This document shows, in pieces, positions 43,029 through 52,010 of a stretch of DNA of 64,000 nt (the first letter of the stretch is position 1; every line of letters starts with the position of its first letter). Source of the stretch: Balneolaceae bacterium (GTDB taxonomy: Bacteria; Bacteroidota; Rhodothermia; Balneolales; Balneolaceae); contig JAXHMK010000010.1 in NCBI GenBank assembly GCA_034521495.1, positions 372,001 through 436,000 on the forward strand, in the 5' to 3' direction. The position numbers and the translations under genes were made by a program. The notes under the pieces are model-generated. The model did not search any database and was not told the DNA's origin. It saw only the letters and a program-made list of their open reading frames with translations.

Positions 43029-45287
43029 TTATTCATCTTCTTCATTAGCAGACTGCAGAAGTACCGGAAAATTATCGTCAAGCGAGTTGTTTTGGACAAA
43101 TACGCATACTTTTCCAACGTTTGAGAGCTGATCGATTTTTCGGGCGTGCTCTTCCATCTCCTCCTCTCCGGCATATTTCAGCCCAAGCATCACAATATCG
43201 GAATCGGAACTATACTCTCTGAGAATTTCCGGGAACCCGCGCTGCTGTTTGATGATCACCTCCGCATTGGCTTCAATTCTGGCCTCCTTCAGTGAACGTG
43301 TAATGGCTTCGCTGATCGTTGACTTTTGCCCGGGGTGGTCAATAACCTCCCGGATATTTATTTTCGCATGCTGCCATTCAGGGTTCAGGGTAAGCATGTA
43401 GGCCAGGATCATCATCAGGTCACCGTTATTGTCGGCGCCGCTCCACCACACATCGATATTTTCGTGATTACTGACTTTCCAGTTTTCATGATCGTTAAAT
43501 TTAGCCGCTACTATATTTTTTCCCATATGCGAAAGTGATCGAATTATTCGAAGCTGGTTGACATTGTCACTCAATGAGTCAGACCAGCCAAACATAATAG
43601 TGTTTGTTTTCAAGCCGGCAATGCCATGACCTTTGGACACATTAAGAATTCCGCTGTTCAGGTCTTCCACCTCGTTTACTTCGCAGAATGTTTCTAATCC
43701 AAAGCTGTTCACCTCCCGGATCATCTCTTCCTTCATCCTTTTTCGCTCTTTTCGGTCAGGTCTGTCGGATCTAAACACAAGTTTTGAGATGGATAAAATT
43801 CCGCGATTCTGCCCAAATGCAGCTGCAAGCTTTACAAGTTCAATTCTGTCTCTGATGTTTTTCGCAAAAAGAAGAATAATCGGCCGCCAGTTACGCTTTC
43901 GCACATGAAGTTTGTTCATTCTTAACAGCGAAAACCGTGCGATCTTCATCCAGATACCGGCATTAACATCTCCCCACTGCTGCTCCAGTGCTTTTTTCTT
44001 GAAGTAGAGATAGAAGCCTCCTTCCAGCAAAAACGCAAGAATCAGAGCCGGAAGACTGATCAGATACATCACAAAAAGGGAACCCAATGCACCCATAAAA
44101 GAGACATACCACGGAATGTTAACGCTCGGGCGGTAGGACGGTTCCGCTACAATATTTTCAATGGTTGCAACGAGGTTGATAATTACATATAACGTGAGGA
44201 ACAATACTGTTACAAATTTGGCTACTGTGTTCAAATCCCCCAAAGCAACCGCCGCAAGTGCAATTCCGCCTGTTATCCAGGTAGCGATAGTTGGCTGACC
44301 TGTTTTAGAAACTTTTGAGAGAAATTTAGGAGCCAGTCCATCAATTGATAGAGACTGTAAAACCCGCGGGCCGCTTAATACACTTCCGATTGCCGAGGAA
44401 AGGATAGCACCGCATGCCGCAGGATAGATAAAGAGGCCACCAAGGAATGCTATATCAATCCAGGCCTGAAGGCCGTATGTTTCATCCGCCATATTCTCGA
44501 ATGATACCGCCGCTGAAATGGATAGAAGTAATGGAATAAGCAGATATACAGCAAGCCCGGTAAAAACCGAGTAAATGGTTCCCTGTTTGATAGAATTACC
44601 CGGAGTTTTCAGGTCACCACTCATGGCGATTCCGGCTAAAAATCCTGTTACGCCCGGAAAAAATACGGCGAATACGATCCAGAGACCTCCATCGGGACTC
44701 ACAGTTCTGTATGCGGGTGAGTATTCCGGCATCCTGAGTTCATTCATAAATACTCCAGCTGTAAGTGCCAGAATTGAAAGTACCACAAGAATAAGCATTG
44801 GAATCTGAAATTTAAGAACCAGATTCGCGCTTTTTCCCGATGCTAACGTGATCAGAATAATGATGATGGCCGTTAACAGCGGTATTGTGTATCCGGGCAT
44901 TGTGCCCCACAGTTCCACAGGCCAAAAAAGGAGAATGAGTTCTGAAAGACCAAACGCGTAGAACGTAATACTAAGTGTGCGGCTGATAAAAAATGCCACC
45001 CCAATTGCCCCGCCCGTCTCCAGACCGAGACTGCGGGAAATAAGGTAGTAAACCCCGCCAATACCTACTTTTATATTTGTGGCGATAGCTGCTGCACTGA
45101 GTCCCGTAATAAATGTAATGACATTCGCCAGAATGACAATAAAAATGGTGAGGTTAAGGCCCAGATTTCCCACCACCCAGCCGAATCGCAGATACATGAT
45201 GAGCCCCAGCACTGTAAGCGTACTTGGCAAATAGACCCCGAGAAAGGTACCAAACTTCTTTTTTGGAGTTTGTTTATTTGCTGTCAC
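43029..45287 (-). CDS. APC-superfamily cation-chloride cotransporter-like (SLC12) permease
   Basis: A 752-residue transporter: twelve transmembrane segments in the first 440 residues beginning KFGTFLGVYLPSTLTVLGLIMYLRFGWVVG, with IGGVYYLISRSLGLETGGAIGV and FFPGVTGFLAGIAMSGDLKTPGNSI, all hallmarks of the SLC12 (Na-K-Cl) branch. A C-terminal cytosolic domain of about 300 residues follows, resembling the SLC12 regulatory domain (MFGWSDSLSDNVNQLRIIRSL, DSDIVMLGLKYA). Bacterial members are thought to move K+ or chloride with amino-acid-permease folds; direction and ions are not determined by sequence. Monocistronic. Confidence 0.88.
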   Translation of the reverse strand: MTANKQTPKKKFGTFLGVYLPSTLTVLGLIMYLRFGWVVGNLGLNLTIFIVILANVITFITGLSAAAIATNIKVGIGGVYYLISRSLGLETGGAIGVAFFISRTLSITFYAFGLSELILLFWPVELWGTMPGYTIPLLTAIIIILITLASGKSANLVLKFQIPMLILVVLSILALTAGVFMNELRMPEYSPAYRTVSPDGGLWIVFAVFFPGVTGFLAGIAMSGDLKTPGNSIKQGTIYSVFTGLAVYLLIPLLLSISAAVSFENMADETYGLQAWIDIAFLGGLFIYPAACGAILSSAIGSVLSGPRVLQSLSIDGLAPKFLSKVSKTGQPTIATWITGGIALAAVALGDLNTVAKFVTVLFLTLYVIINLVATIENIVAEPSYRPSVNIPWYVSFMGALGSLFVMYLISLPALILAFLLEGGFYLYFKKKALEQQWGDVNAGIWMKIARFSLLRMNKLHVRKRNWRPIILLFAKNIRDRIELVKLAAAFGQNRGILSISKLVFRSDRPDRKERKRMKEEMIREVNSFGLETFCEVNEVEDLNSGILNVSKGHGIAGLKTNTIMFGWSDSLSDNVNQLRIIRSLSHMGKNIVAAKFNDHENWKVSNHENIDVWWSGADNNGDLMMILAYMLTLNPEWQHAKINIREVIDHPGQKSTISEAITRSLKEARIEANAEVIIKQQRGFPEILREYSSDSDIVMLGLKYAGEEEMEEHARKIDQLSNVGKVCVFVQNNSLDDNFPVLLQSANEEDE

Positions 45288-46094
45288 TGTTATATATGAT
45301 CTGGGTTTATTTCATTTGTTATTATGAGGTAACACACACTTACACTATCTGGATTATTACCTAATCTTCATCTCTTACAGGGAGTTTCAAACATTTTTCA
45401 ATTCATTGCGTCCTATTGCCAATTTAAAGCTTATCTGATTTTGGCTAGTGTAGCAACCAATAAATTAATATAGTGTCAGGATCAATAAATCAATTCAATG
45501 GTCAACTTAAAAAGAGTCTACAAAAGTAGAAAAACACAAATAATTTTGTGCTTTCGTGTTTTTGTGGCTACCTAATTGACTATACTTTTTTATAGATTGT
45601 AACACTAATGTAACCCGAAATTTAAGCACCACGATTACATCATTGATAACGAGGTCAGTTCTTCGAGATCATTTTTTTCGAATGGGACTTTGAAAGAGAA
45701 GAGTATTACGACTTATCCGTACCGTATACGTTTACCGGAGAGATCTATAAAAGAGAAGCGGTGGGACTTATTCTTTTCTATCTATTATTTTTACTGTGGA
45801 TGGGATTAGAAAATTTTGGAATTATTGATTCCATACCTTCACTCCCGGCATGATACATTTAAAACAAGGTTCTACGGGCATCTTTGTGGGTAATAATTTA
45901 AAACATATAATCATCGTGAATCTGTTTGTTCATCCCGATACTTCTGTTAGACTTCAACATTGAGAAAGGTAGTTAACTTCTGCTTTTTATAATACCAGCC
46001 GATCGGAGACAGACTAACCGATTCTCCCGAGATTAAACTCGAAGTCACGAATCAGTCCCTCCGCTCGCGGTATTATCCAAACCTAAATAGCATT
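45288..46094. other. Mostly non-coding stretch with a CaCA-like gene remnant (45,650-45,853)
   Basis: No intact gene. A 25-base core shared with 30,236-30,260 occurs at 45,544-45,568. On the plus strand, 45,650-45,853 is open without a start codon and reads GQFFEIIFFEWDFEREEYYD...GEIYKREAVGLILFYLLFLLW, resembling the last helix and loop of sodium/calcium exchanger-like (CaCA) membrane proteins. It is best seen as a gene end left after deletion; the assignment is tentative. Confidence 0.35.
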
Positions 46095-46194
46095 CCAGTT
46101 TAAAACTATCACTGTAGGTCGGTTGTGGTTTACTACCTTTATTTTTCATCAGCTGACTCCATAAATTGTGTTAAGCTATTTCAGAAAAAGACCA
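46095..46194 (-). mobile_element. IS3-type insertion sequence terminus, remnant copy
   Basis: About 100 bp nearly identical to 49,115-49,215: the upstream end of an IS with the first codons of its orfA (ATG at 46,149, reading MKNKGSKPQPTYSDSFKL on the minus strand). The reading frame then leaves orfA sequence. Only this end remains. Together with the second copy, in the same orientation, it flanks a 3-kb cargo. Confidence 0.75.
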
Positions 46195-46376
46195 TTCTTT
46201 AATCGAACTCAGGTAATGAAGGCTAAAATGCAATAACAAATCCGTATATAGAGAAAAAGGGCATTGCAATTCATTTTACCCAATTTAAACTACTCAAAAT
46301 ACTGATATTTGTGAAGATTGGGTGGATTCTCCACATAGATACTGCTCCACCCCACTCCTGGCAAACGCAGTGTTTC

Positions 46377-48027
46377 TCATTCTGAAGAGCAAACAGTGTC
46401 CAGCTCCTGAATTGATTCAGCCTGAAGAAACTCGCTTATCAGCCTATCTACGCATTCGTTTTCGGGACTGTGACCTGCTCCGGGAACGATGATGTGACGG
46501 CTGTTTGTAAGGTTGCGCATAGTGGCTTCCGCCAGGCTTGGTGGTGTTATCGGGTCCATTTCACCCGAAATCAACAATGTCGGCACATCGGAGGAAACAG
46601 ACTTATGGAAAGATTCAGATACGCTGCCTCGAGGCCATTTGGTGCAGATACGCGCATGGCTGTCCAAGACTGTGCGCCCGAGAAATGTTTTTTTGGTGTT
46701 GCTTGCGATCATAGCATCATCCATCTGCCAGACTAACGGAGCATCTTCGGTACAGGTGACGGAGTAGAACAGGGCCTAAGCTTATAGAGCGCGGAAGCAT
46801 CTCCGCCATTGGGGTGGCGACTTGGATGAAAGGCGCAAAATTGTTTGAAGCAGCTTCATGGATCATTTCCGGCAGTAGCTTCGCTAAAAAAGGTGTGTAA
46901 AGAGCAAATTGGATGCCCCCCGCAAAGATCTCGCGGTTGATCGACACCGCAGATGTATCACCGGATGCGGGATCTACGTATCTGGCTTGTGCGGGTTCTT
47001 CGGAGAGGCGTGTGAGCACCTCATCAAGGTTTTTCGCAAGGGAGGGGAATTGGGTACGGCACTCCTCCTCAGCTGCACACTCTGCAAAACGGCTCTCAAG
47101 GGCTGCCTGCCCGTGACGCGCAGGTAAGAGTGGAATCGGTACACCCGGAGGAGCAACTGACCGAAGTACGAGAGAGCGAACCCGATCGGGATGACGCCGC
47201 GCATAAACAAGTGCCGCACGTGTGCCGTAAGATGTGCCATAGAGATTTATCTGGTCATAGCCAAGCTTAGCTCGCACCTCGTTCAGGTCGTCCATCAGAA
47301 TCGGTGTGGTATAGAGTGCGGGGTCGGCATTAAATTTTTGGAGACATTCCGTAACCAATGAATCCGACAGGCTCCAGGAAAGAAAATTCAGTTTTGCCTG
47401 AGGTGTATCCGGCTCGCAGCGCAGTGCGTTTGACTTTCCTGTACCGCGCAAATCCACAAGAACAATATCTCTATGCTTACGTACGTCTGCAAGATCGCGG
47501 GCTATACCCCGCGCTTCGTTTATTACTGATTGACCTGGACCGCCCGCCAATATGAATAAGGGGTCATGTGCGTTGTTTTCGCTCATTGCAGGTAGAATAG
47601 CAAGGTGGAGTGAAATCATGCGGCCAATCTTCGCCGTCCGATCCTCAAAGACATCGAGAGTGCCGCACCGGAGCATTCCTTCCACACCTTCGATCTCACA
47701 GGGTTCCAGGTTCAGAAGAGGTGCTTCGTTCAGGTGCAGGTCTCCGTTGACCGCCTGCAAGTCCTCAGTGAGTGCCTGTGCAAGTTCGGAAAGTGTTGTG
47801 GTTTTTTGATAGGCACCCGATCGCGCCTGCATCCGTATATGCTCGGCGATTATGCGACCTGCGTCGGGCATCACATAGTGGTACTCGACGAGTGCGGCGA
47901 CGCTGTCTACGGCTGCGATCCGGACTCCCGGATCCATGGCAGAAGTGCTCTCCTGTGCGGCAAGCGGACTGGAAAGAGTTAACAGTACAGATATACCTCT
48001 TAATGTTTTTATCGAATCATTCATCAC
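46377..48027 (-). pseudogene. Alpha/beta hydrolase (TAP/proline iminopeptidase-like) with S41-N-terminal-like domain, one frameshift
   Basis: A secreted hydrolase of about 550 residues: signal peptide (LRGISVLLTLSSPLAAQ), an N-terminal helical domain like that preceding S41/IRBP repeats (VDSVAALVEYHYVMPDAGRI...LTEDLQAVNGDLHL), then the alpha/beta hydrolase core with DPLFILAGGPGQS, nucleophile elbow YGTSYGTRAALVYA, and in the shifted frame LLISGEMDPITPP (acid) and GAGHSPENECV (histidine). The shift lies at about 46,773: removing one C from the CCC run restores SLGLFYSVTCTEDAPLVWQMDD. The gene is visibly richer in G+C than its surroundings and lies between IS ends, so it was probably acquired. 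Confidence 0.82.
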
Positions 48028-48372
48028 ACAGATTTACTTTACTTACAAATAACGTTTAAACACGTTTGATATTGTCAGATCAAAGCACGTGGTGCCGGGA
48101 ATTATCATCATTCAACTCATCTCTTTACGCCGAGTGTTTCAAATTGTTACTTGATGAGTTTCAGTGTAAGCGATTTGGCAATGGAATGACTGTTTTGCCA
48201 AATCGCGGCATCGGTTATAGCAACGGAGAAAGGAAACAAATGAAAGAGCTACAGTGCCACTGGTTCTCTCCAAACGGCTTTTGAATGATCTAAAACAGAA
48301 AGCTCAACTTCTTAAAGATATTCGCGATTCAGTTCAATGATTATTTCATCACTGATGTCAACAACCCACTCA
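48028..48372. other. Gene-free stretch with one strong hairpin
   Basis: No convincing gene. Perfect 11-base arms GCGATTTGGCA (48,170-48,180) and TGCCAAATCGC (48,196-48,206) have a 15-base loop. The end near 48,300-48,372 reads on the minus strand as a short stretch SDEWVVDISDEIIIELNREYL, perhaps the end of a lost gene. Nothing else is seen. Confidence 0.4.
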
Positions 48373-48660
48373 TCAGATAATAAAGCCGTTTTTTAGTTCT
48401 TCCTTTTTGGCGAATGGACTATCTAGCAGAACCTGGAAATTGAGCAGATATAGAGGCGGGCAAATACATACATCGAACTGCTCCATCCGCCCGGCATCTT
48501 CGAATCGGCCCTGATCCAGTCCCTCGGCGATTTTGGCCGTGGTGCGACGGTACACATATGCAAAAATCCCGAGCGGACTATCCTCCTCTACGGTCAATTC
48601 AATAATGGCACCCAGTTCGGCAAGGACATCATCAATTGTGGCAAGTTCAAGTTCCGACAC
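48373..48660 (-). pseudogene. DUF5995 family protein, N-terminal fragment
   Basis: A 95-codon frame: TIDDVLAELGAIIELTVEEDSPLGIFAYVYRRTTAKIAEGLDQGRFEDAGRMEQFDV matches the beginning of DUF5995 proteins (usually above 200 residues), which then should continue with a longer helical region. After FDV the frame changes (CICPPLYLLNFQ) and stops. It lies directly beyond the broken end of the IS, so it was probably cut by that insertion or by deletion. No function is known. Confidence 0.55.
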
Positions 48661-48664
48661 GATA

Positions 48665-49215
48665 GGTCTGTTTCGTTTTTAATAAGTGTAGGCGCAACGC
48701 CGGTAACAGGCAGATCGCTTTTATGATTTATAGACCGCTGCCCTGCTTACACCAATCCATCAGCAATCAGGTTCATAGGAACCCGATAGCTGCGACGTGT
48801 TAATGGGATGGATTGGTGCCGGAATTTTTTCGAATGGGGTACCCGGCTCACGTTCAGCCACATCAATCATTGTCCGGTAAAACTCCGAACGGATGCGTAC
48901 GTTATGAAGCTGTTTTTCTAACTGACGGACCTTCTTTTTTAAGTTGCTGGGGTCCGGTTTTTCCTGAGGTTTTGCCATAGCATGCTGGATGAGTGGATCA
49001 CTGCAATATCCATATTTTCCCATCCATTCCAGAATTGAACTTTTACCTCCAATGCCAAACTCAATACGGGCTTGGTCTTTGGTTAATTCTCCATTAACCA
49101 CGCGCCTGACAACTCCAAGTTTAAAACTATCACTGTAGGTCGGTTGTGGTTTACAACCTTTATTTTTCATCGGTTGACTCCTTAAATTGTGTCAACCTAT
49201 TTCAGTATAAGACCA
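48665..49215 (-). mobile_element. Truncated IS3-type insertion sequence
   Basis: It includes the upstream terminus (about 49,205-49,215, start TGAAATAGGTTGACA on the minus strand), orfA and the first codons of orfB, and ends against the DUF5995 fragment. The right-hand 100 bp are shared with 46,095-46,194. The exact inverted repeats and target duplications cannot be fixed because the other end is missing. Confidence 0.65.
48760..49170 (-). CDS. IS3 family transposase OrfA (frameshifted at the end)
   Basis: A 136-codon OrfA: helix-turn-helix region YSDSFKLGVVRRVVNGELTKDQARIEFGIGGKSSILEWMGKYGY, then a leucine-zipper segment (LKKKVRQLEKQLHNVRIRSEFYRTMIDVAERE). The usual OrfA end, IRKNSGTNPSH-stop, is present in another frame at about 48,810-48,840, so one C is missing in the CCCC run there. 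An SD-like AAGGAG lies before the ATG. OrfB is reduced to a few codons (GVSRAAVYKS) before the unrelated DUF5995 fragment, so the element cannot transpose on its own. Confidence 0.82.
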   Translation of the reverse strand: MKNKGCKPQPTYSDSFKLGVVRRVVNGELTKDQARIEFGIGGKSSILEWMGKYGYCSDPLIQHAMAKPQEKPDPSNLKKKVRQLEKQLHNVRIRSEFYRTMIDVAEREPGTPFEKIPAPIHPINTSQLSGSYEPDC

Positions 49216-49219
49216 AATT

Positions 49220-49443
49220 AAGGCTGTGAAGTAATTGATGGCGGTCGCAGAATCTCTGCTACCTTTCATCAATGGTCCACCACGACCAAAGCCTGTAATA
49301 TAGATTCTGGCCGGTATGATAAAAGGTATGCGCAGATCTTCCAGCTTCCTCAATCCGTCAAAACCGTCAAGGCCAATAGTTTCCTTGAAAGCATAAATTT
49401 GGTTGTATCCAAGACATGCCTGCGGCGTGGGCAAAGCGTCCAT
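49220..49443 (-). pseudogene. Unidentified gene fragment upstream of the IS
   Basis: The minus strand reads MDALPTPQACLGYNQIYAFKETIGLDGFDGLRKLEDLRIPFI and then loses protein-like character as it runs into the IS end. The LRKLEDLRIPF part resembles the strand before the acid residue of alpha/beta hydrolases, but it is too short to assign. It is treated as debris of the IS insertion. Confidence 0.25.
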
Positions 49444-49457
49444 AAAATGGTGGCGGG

Positions 49458-49612
49458 AGATTGTCCAAAAAGTGAATTAACACAGAAACAAGCTTAGATA
49501 ATTTAGACTTTATATCCCTCTCTATTAGTTTAGAGAGGGATATAGGGTGAGTCTGAAGAAGAAAATTAATTATTTAAGCGCTATTCGAACTAATGTCTCT
49601 TTTTGGACAGCC
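49458..49612. mobile_element. MITE-like element with TGTCCAAAAAG-type ends
   Basis: A 155-bp non-coding segment bounded by GATTGTCCAAAAAG and CTTTTTGGACAGCC, ends typical of IS5/IS1182-type elements. The middle holds a perfect 12-base inverted repeat, ATATCCCTCTCT (49,512-49,523) and AGAGAGGGATAT (49,532-49,543). No transposase is present, so it would need one in trans. Confidence 0.6.
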
Positions 49613-49776
49613 TCAGTAAACCATTTTAAAGACAACGAAGCCCTCGGGTAAAATTCGAAGCGTGTGTCAAACCGTTAAATAAAACGTTAATCTTTACCTG
49701 CGGTAAATCAATAAATCCAGAAAGATAATCTTCAATAACTATCTTTTGTGAATAATGCAGGTATAAATCATAAAAC

Positions 49777-50528
49777 ATGCTATATACCATTGTTTTTTTC
49801 ATTATTGCCATTGCTTCTTTTGTATTTGCCATGCTGGGGTTAGGCGGTGGCATGGTATATGTGCCGGTACTTAACTGGGCAGGTTTTGACATGGTTAAAG
49901 TAGCCATCCCTCTGGGTTTGTTACTGAACGGGTTGAATACAGCCCTGGTGCTGATTCCTTTTGCCCGAAAAAAATGGTTGACTGGAAAGGCGGAGCCGTG
50001 ATGGCCGTTACCGCTCTTATTGCAGCGCCATTGGGGGCAATGACCAGCGGATACGTACCCGTACAAACTCTGAAAATTTTGTTTGCGGCAATGGTTCTTG
50101 CTGCTGCTTTACGGACACTGTGGGCTTCAAGATTACCTGAGCCTCAAAAAATGATGTCTTTGAAGAAACGAAGTATGATTGGTTTTTTCGTAGGGTCATT
50201 TGCCGGCTTTACGGGCGGAATGTTAGGTCTTGGCGGCGGTTTTATCGTGGCGCCAATTCTGATGATGATGGGCTATAAAACCAAGGAAGCCGCAGCCACC
50301 ACAGCCATGGTAGTCACATTTTCCTCGGCATCGGGCTATCTGGGCCACACAGCCAGTGGTGAAATGAATTGGGAGCTGACTGTAATTGTGGTTATTGCCG
50401 TTGTTATAGGATCGCAACTGGGAGGGCGGTATATGACCCAAAAAGCTAAATCAAAACATGTGAAAGTAGCTTATGCCGTTGTATTACTGCTGATTGCCTT
50501 CAAAATGATACACGAAGTCACTGCATAA
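49777..50528 (+). pseudogene. Sulfite exporter TauE/SafE family protein, one frameshift (copy 1)
   Basis: A TauE/SafE permease of about 250 residues. The first part, [38 protein letters not shown]...LIPFARKK, and the second, [29 protein letters not shown]...GLGGGFIVAPILMMMGYKTKEAAATTAMVV, lie in different frames. One more A in the A7 run at about 49,968-49,974 would join them as [12 protein letters not shown]. The two GLGGG repeats and eight helices are otherwise complete. Its 3' 420 bases are duplicated at 58,563-58,985 with about 95 percent identity by eye. Organosulfur or sulfite export is the family role. Confidence 0.88.
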
Positions 50529-50876
50529 TAGTAACTTGAATTCTGCACATATTTATCGAAATATGAGATTGAGCATCATGAAAAATTCACATATAAACAG
50601 TGCTTAAACGGAATTAAGTTGAAATTTTTCAAAGACTCATTATGCCCTATGACCTGAAAACGTCATTAAAAAATAAACCGGTAGTGGAAATTGGATATTC
50701 CGGTGATACTGCCCCCAACCCGGTGTGAACATCCGGTATTCCAGAATTTAGCTTACTGTTTCACTAATGATTTGCCTGAGCTGTGATTCAGACAGTAAAG
50801 GTGTGCACACTGGATAGAAACTCTACAGGAGTATAAGATTCACATCAGTATGGATGGCAAAGACCACTTAAGATCT
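50529..50876. other. Gene-free stretch with a possible metallo-hydrolase scrap
   Basis: The first 20 bases still match the copy after 58,972. At about 50,642-50,728 a short plus-strand frame reads MPYDLKTSLKNKPVVEIGYSGDTAPNPV, reminiscent of the strand-turn of MBL-fold hydrolases, and then stops. No gene is called. Confidence 0.3.
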
Positions 50877-51701
50877 TTATTCGGGATTCAGCTTGCTACC
50901 ACAATACTTACAATATTCTGCATCGGCATCATGCCCTTCTTTTGAACAGTAGGGACAGACCTCGGTCGTCTGTTTCCCCTTCTTAACGCGACTCAGTTCA
51001 GCAGTAAAAATACCTGTGGGTACCGCTATAATGCCATATCCCATAATCATAATCATTGCTGAAACCATCTGTCCCAAACTTGTCTGCGGGGAAATATCAC
51101 CATAGCCTACTGTAGTTAACGTAACAATAGCCCAATATATACCTTTTGGGATGCTGGTAAATCCATTTTCGGGACCTTCAATGACGTACATAAGTGAGCC
51201 GACGATTACGGTTATTGTCACGACAGTGTAAATAAAAATTATAATTTTTTGGCGGGATGAGACTAATGCCTCTTGAAGCTGATCGGCCTCGATAATGTAT
51301 TTAGTAAATTTAAGTACCCGAAAGATCCGTAAAATTCTGAGGAAACGAATTACCAGAAAGAATTGACTGCCGGGAATTAATAAAATAAAATAGGTAGGTA
51401 AAAATGAGAGCAAGTCTACGATCCCGTAAAAACTAAAAATGTACCCCTTTGCCCTCTCTACCGTTATTATCCGAAGTACATATTCGATGGTAAATAGTAT
51501 TGTAAAAATCCATTCAATTCTATAGAACCAATCGCCGTATATTTCATGAAAGCTTGAGACGCTGTCGAGCATCACCACAAATACGCTGATAATAATGCTG
51601 AGGATAAGAATTACGTCAAACGCTTTGCCACTCCGTGTATCAGCCTCAAAAATGATTTCGTGCAGTCGGTGCTTCAAGGTCAATTGATTATTAGTCTCCA
51701 T
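50877..51701 (-). CDS. Voltage-gated potassium channel-like ion transporter with C-terminal zinc ribbon
   Basis: A 274-residue six-helix cation channel. S4-like segment FLVIRFLRILRIFRVLKFTKY (residues 115-135) has arginines at every third position; the selectivity filter TTVGYGD is at 196-202, after pore helix IPKGIYWAIVTL. After S6 (GYGIIAVPTGIFTAELSRVKK) comes a zinc-ribbon-like tail with CPYC (249-252) and CKYC (264-267). The Kv-type layout predicts a homotetrameric K+ channel in the inner membrane. The four-cysteine tail, instead of an RCK domain, may bind zinc and act in assembly or sensing. It is monocistronic. Confidence 0.92.
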   Translation of the reverse strand: METNNQLTLKHRLHEIIFEADTRSGKAFDVILILSIIISVFVVMLDSVSSFHEIYGDWFYRIEWIFTILFTIEYVLRIITVERAKGYIFSFYGIVDLLSFLPTYFILLIPGSQFFLVIRFLRILRIFRVLKFTKYIIEADQLQEALVSSRQKIIIFIYTVVTITVIVGSLMYVIEGPENGFTSIPKGIYWAIVTLTTVGYGDISPQTSLGQMVSAMIMIMGYGIIAVPTGIFTAELSRVKKGKQTTEVCPYCSKEGHDADAEYCKYCGSKLNPE

Positions 51702-52010
51702 AAGTAAACAGATTTAAAATAACATGAGATAATGTTAGCATATTAAAATAATAATTACCGGCAGAGAACTTGCAGTTTATTTGCATTACATGAACGACTG
51801 AGCAAAAAAGAATTTGTTAAGAATAAGACAGCCGAAAGTATCTATTTGTAAATAGTATTATACTGTAAATATCACTATTTATGCTTGAGAAATAAAAACA
51901 AGTAGAAAGGATATATGGTGTCATTCACAAAACCCGATTCTTTTTTTTACAGTCTGTAAGAAGCGAGTTTTTCACAGGTTAGAAAGTTTCTTTTTAAACA
52001 AGGTTCTTAT
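51702..52010. other. A+T-rich intergenic stretch
   Basis: No gene seen. It should include the promoter of the K+ channel gene (minus strand) and of the formate/nitrite-transporter remnant (plus strand). Short direct repeats around TTTGTAAATAGTATTATACTG near 51,845 have no assigned meaning. Confidence 0.4.

Noticed and set aside
43029-45287. Amino-acid permease annotation for the APC protein
   Set aside because: The YLRFGWVVG start, the GDLKTPGNSI loop and the 300-residue C-terminal domain fit the SLC12 cation-chloride cotransporter branch better.
48170-48206. Integron attC site
   Set aside because: The 11-base hairpin lacks the R' and R'' boxes of attC sites and no integrase is seen. It is treated as a simple hairpin.
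48066-48284. Plus-strand frame of 72 codons upstream of the hydrolase gene
   Set aside because: It spans the 11-base inverted repeat, has no family resemblance and no neighbour context.
49626-50066. Minus-strand open frame antisense to TauE
   Set aside because: The plus strand codes for conserved TauE/SafE helices over the same bases; the antisense frame has no recognisable pattern.
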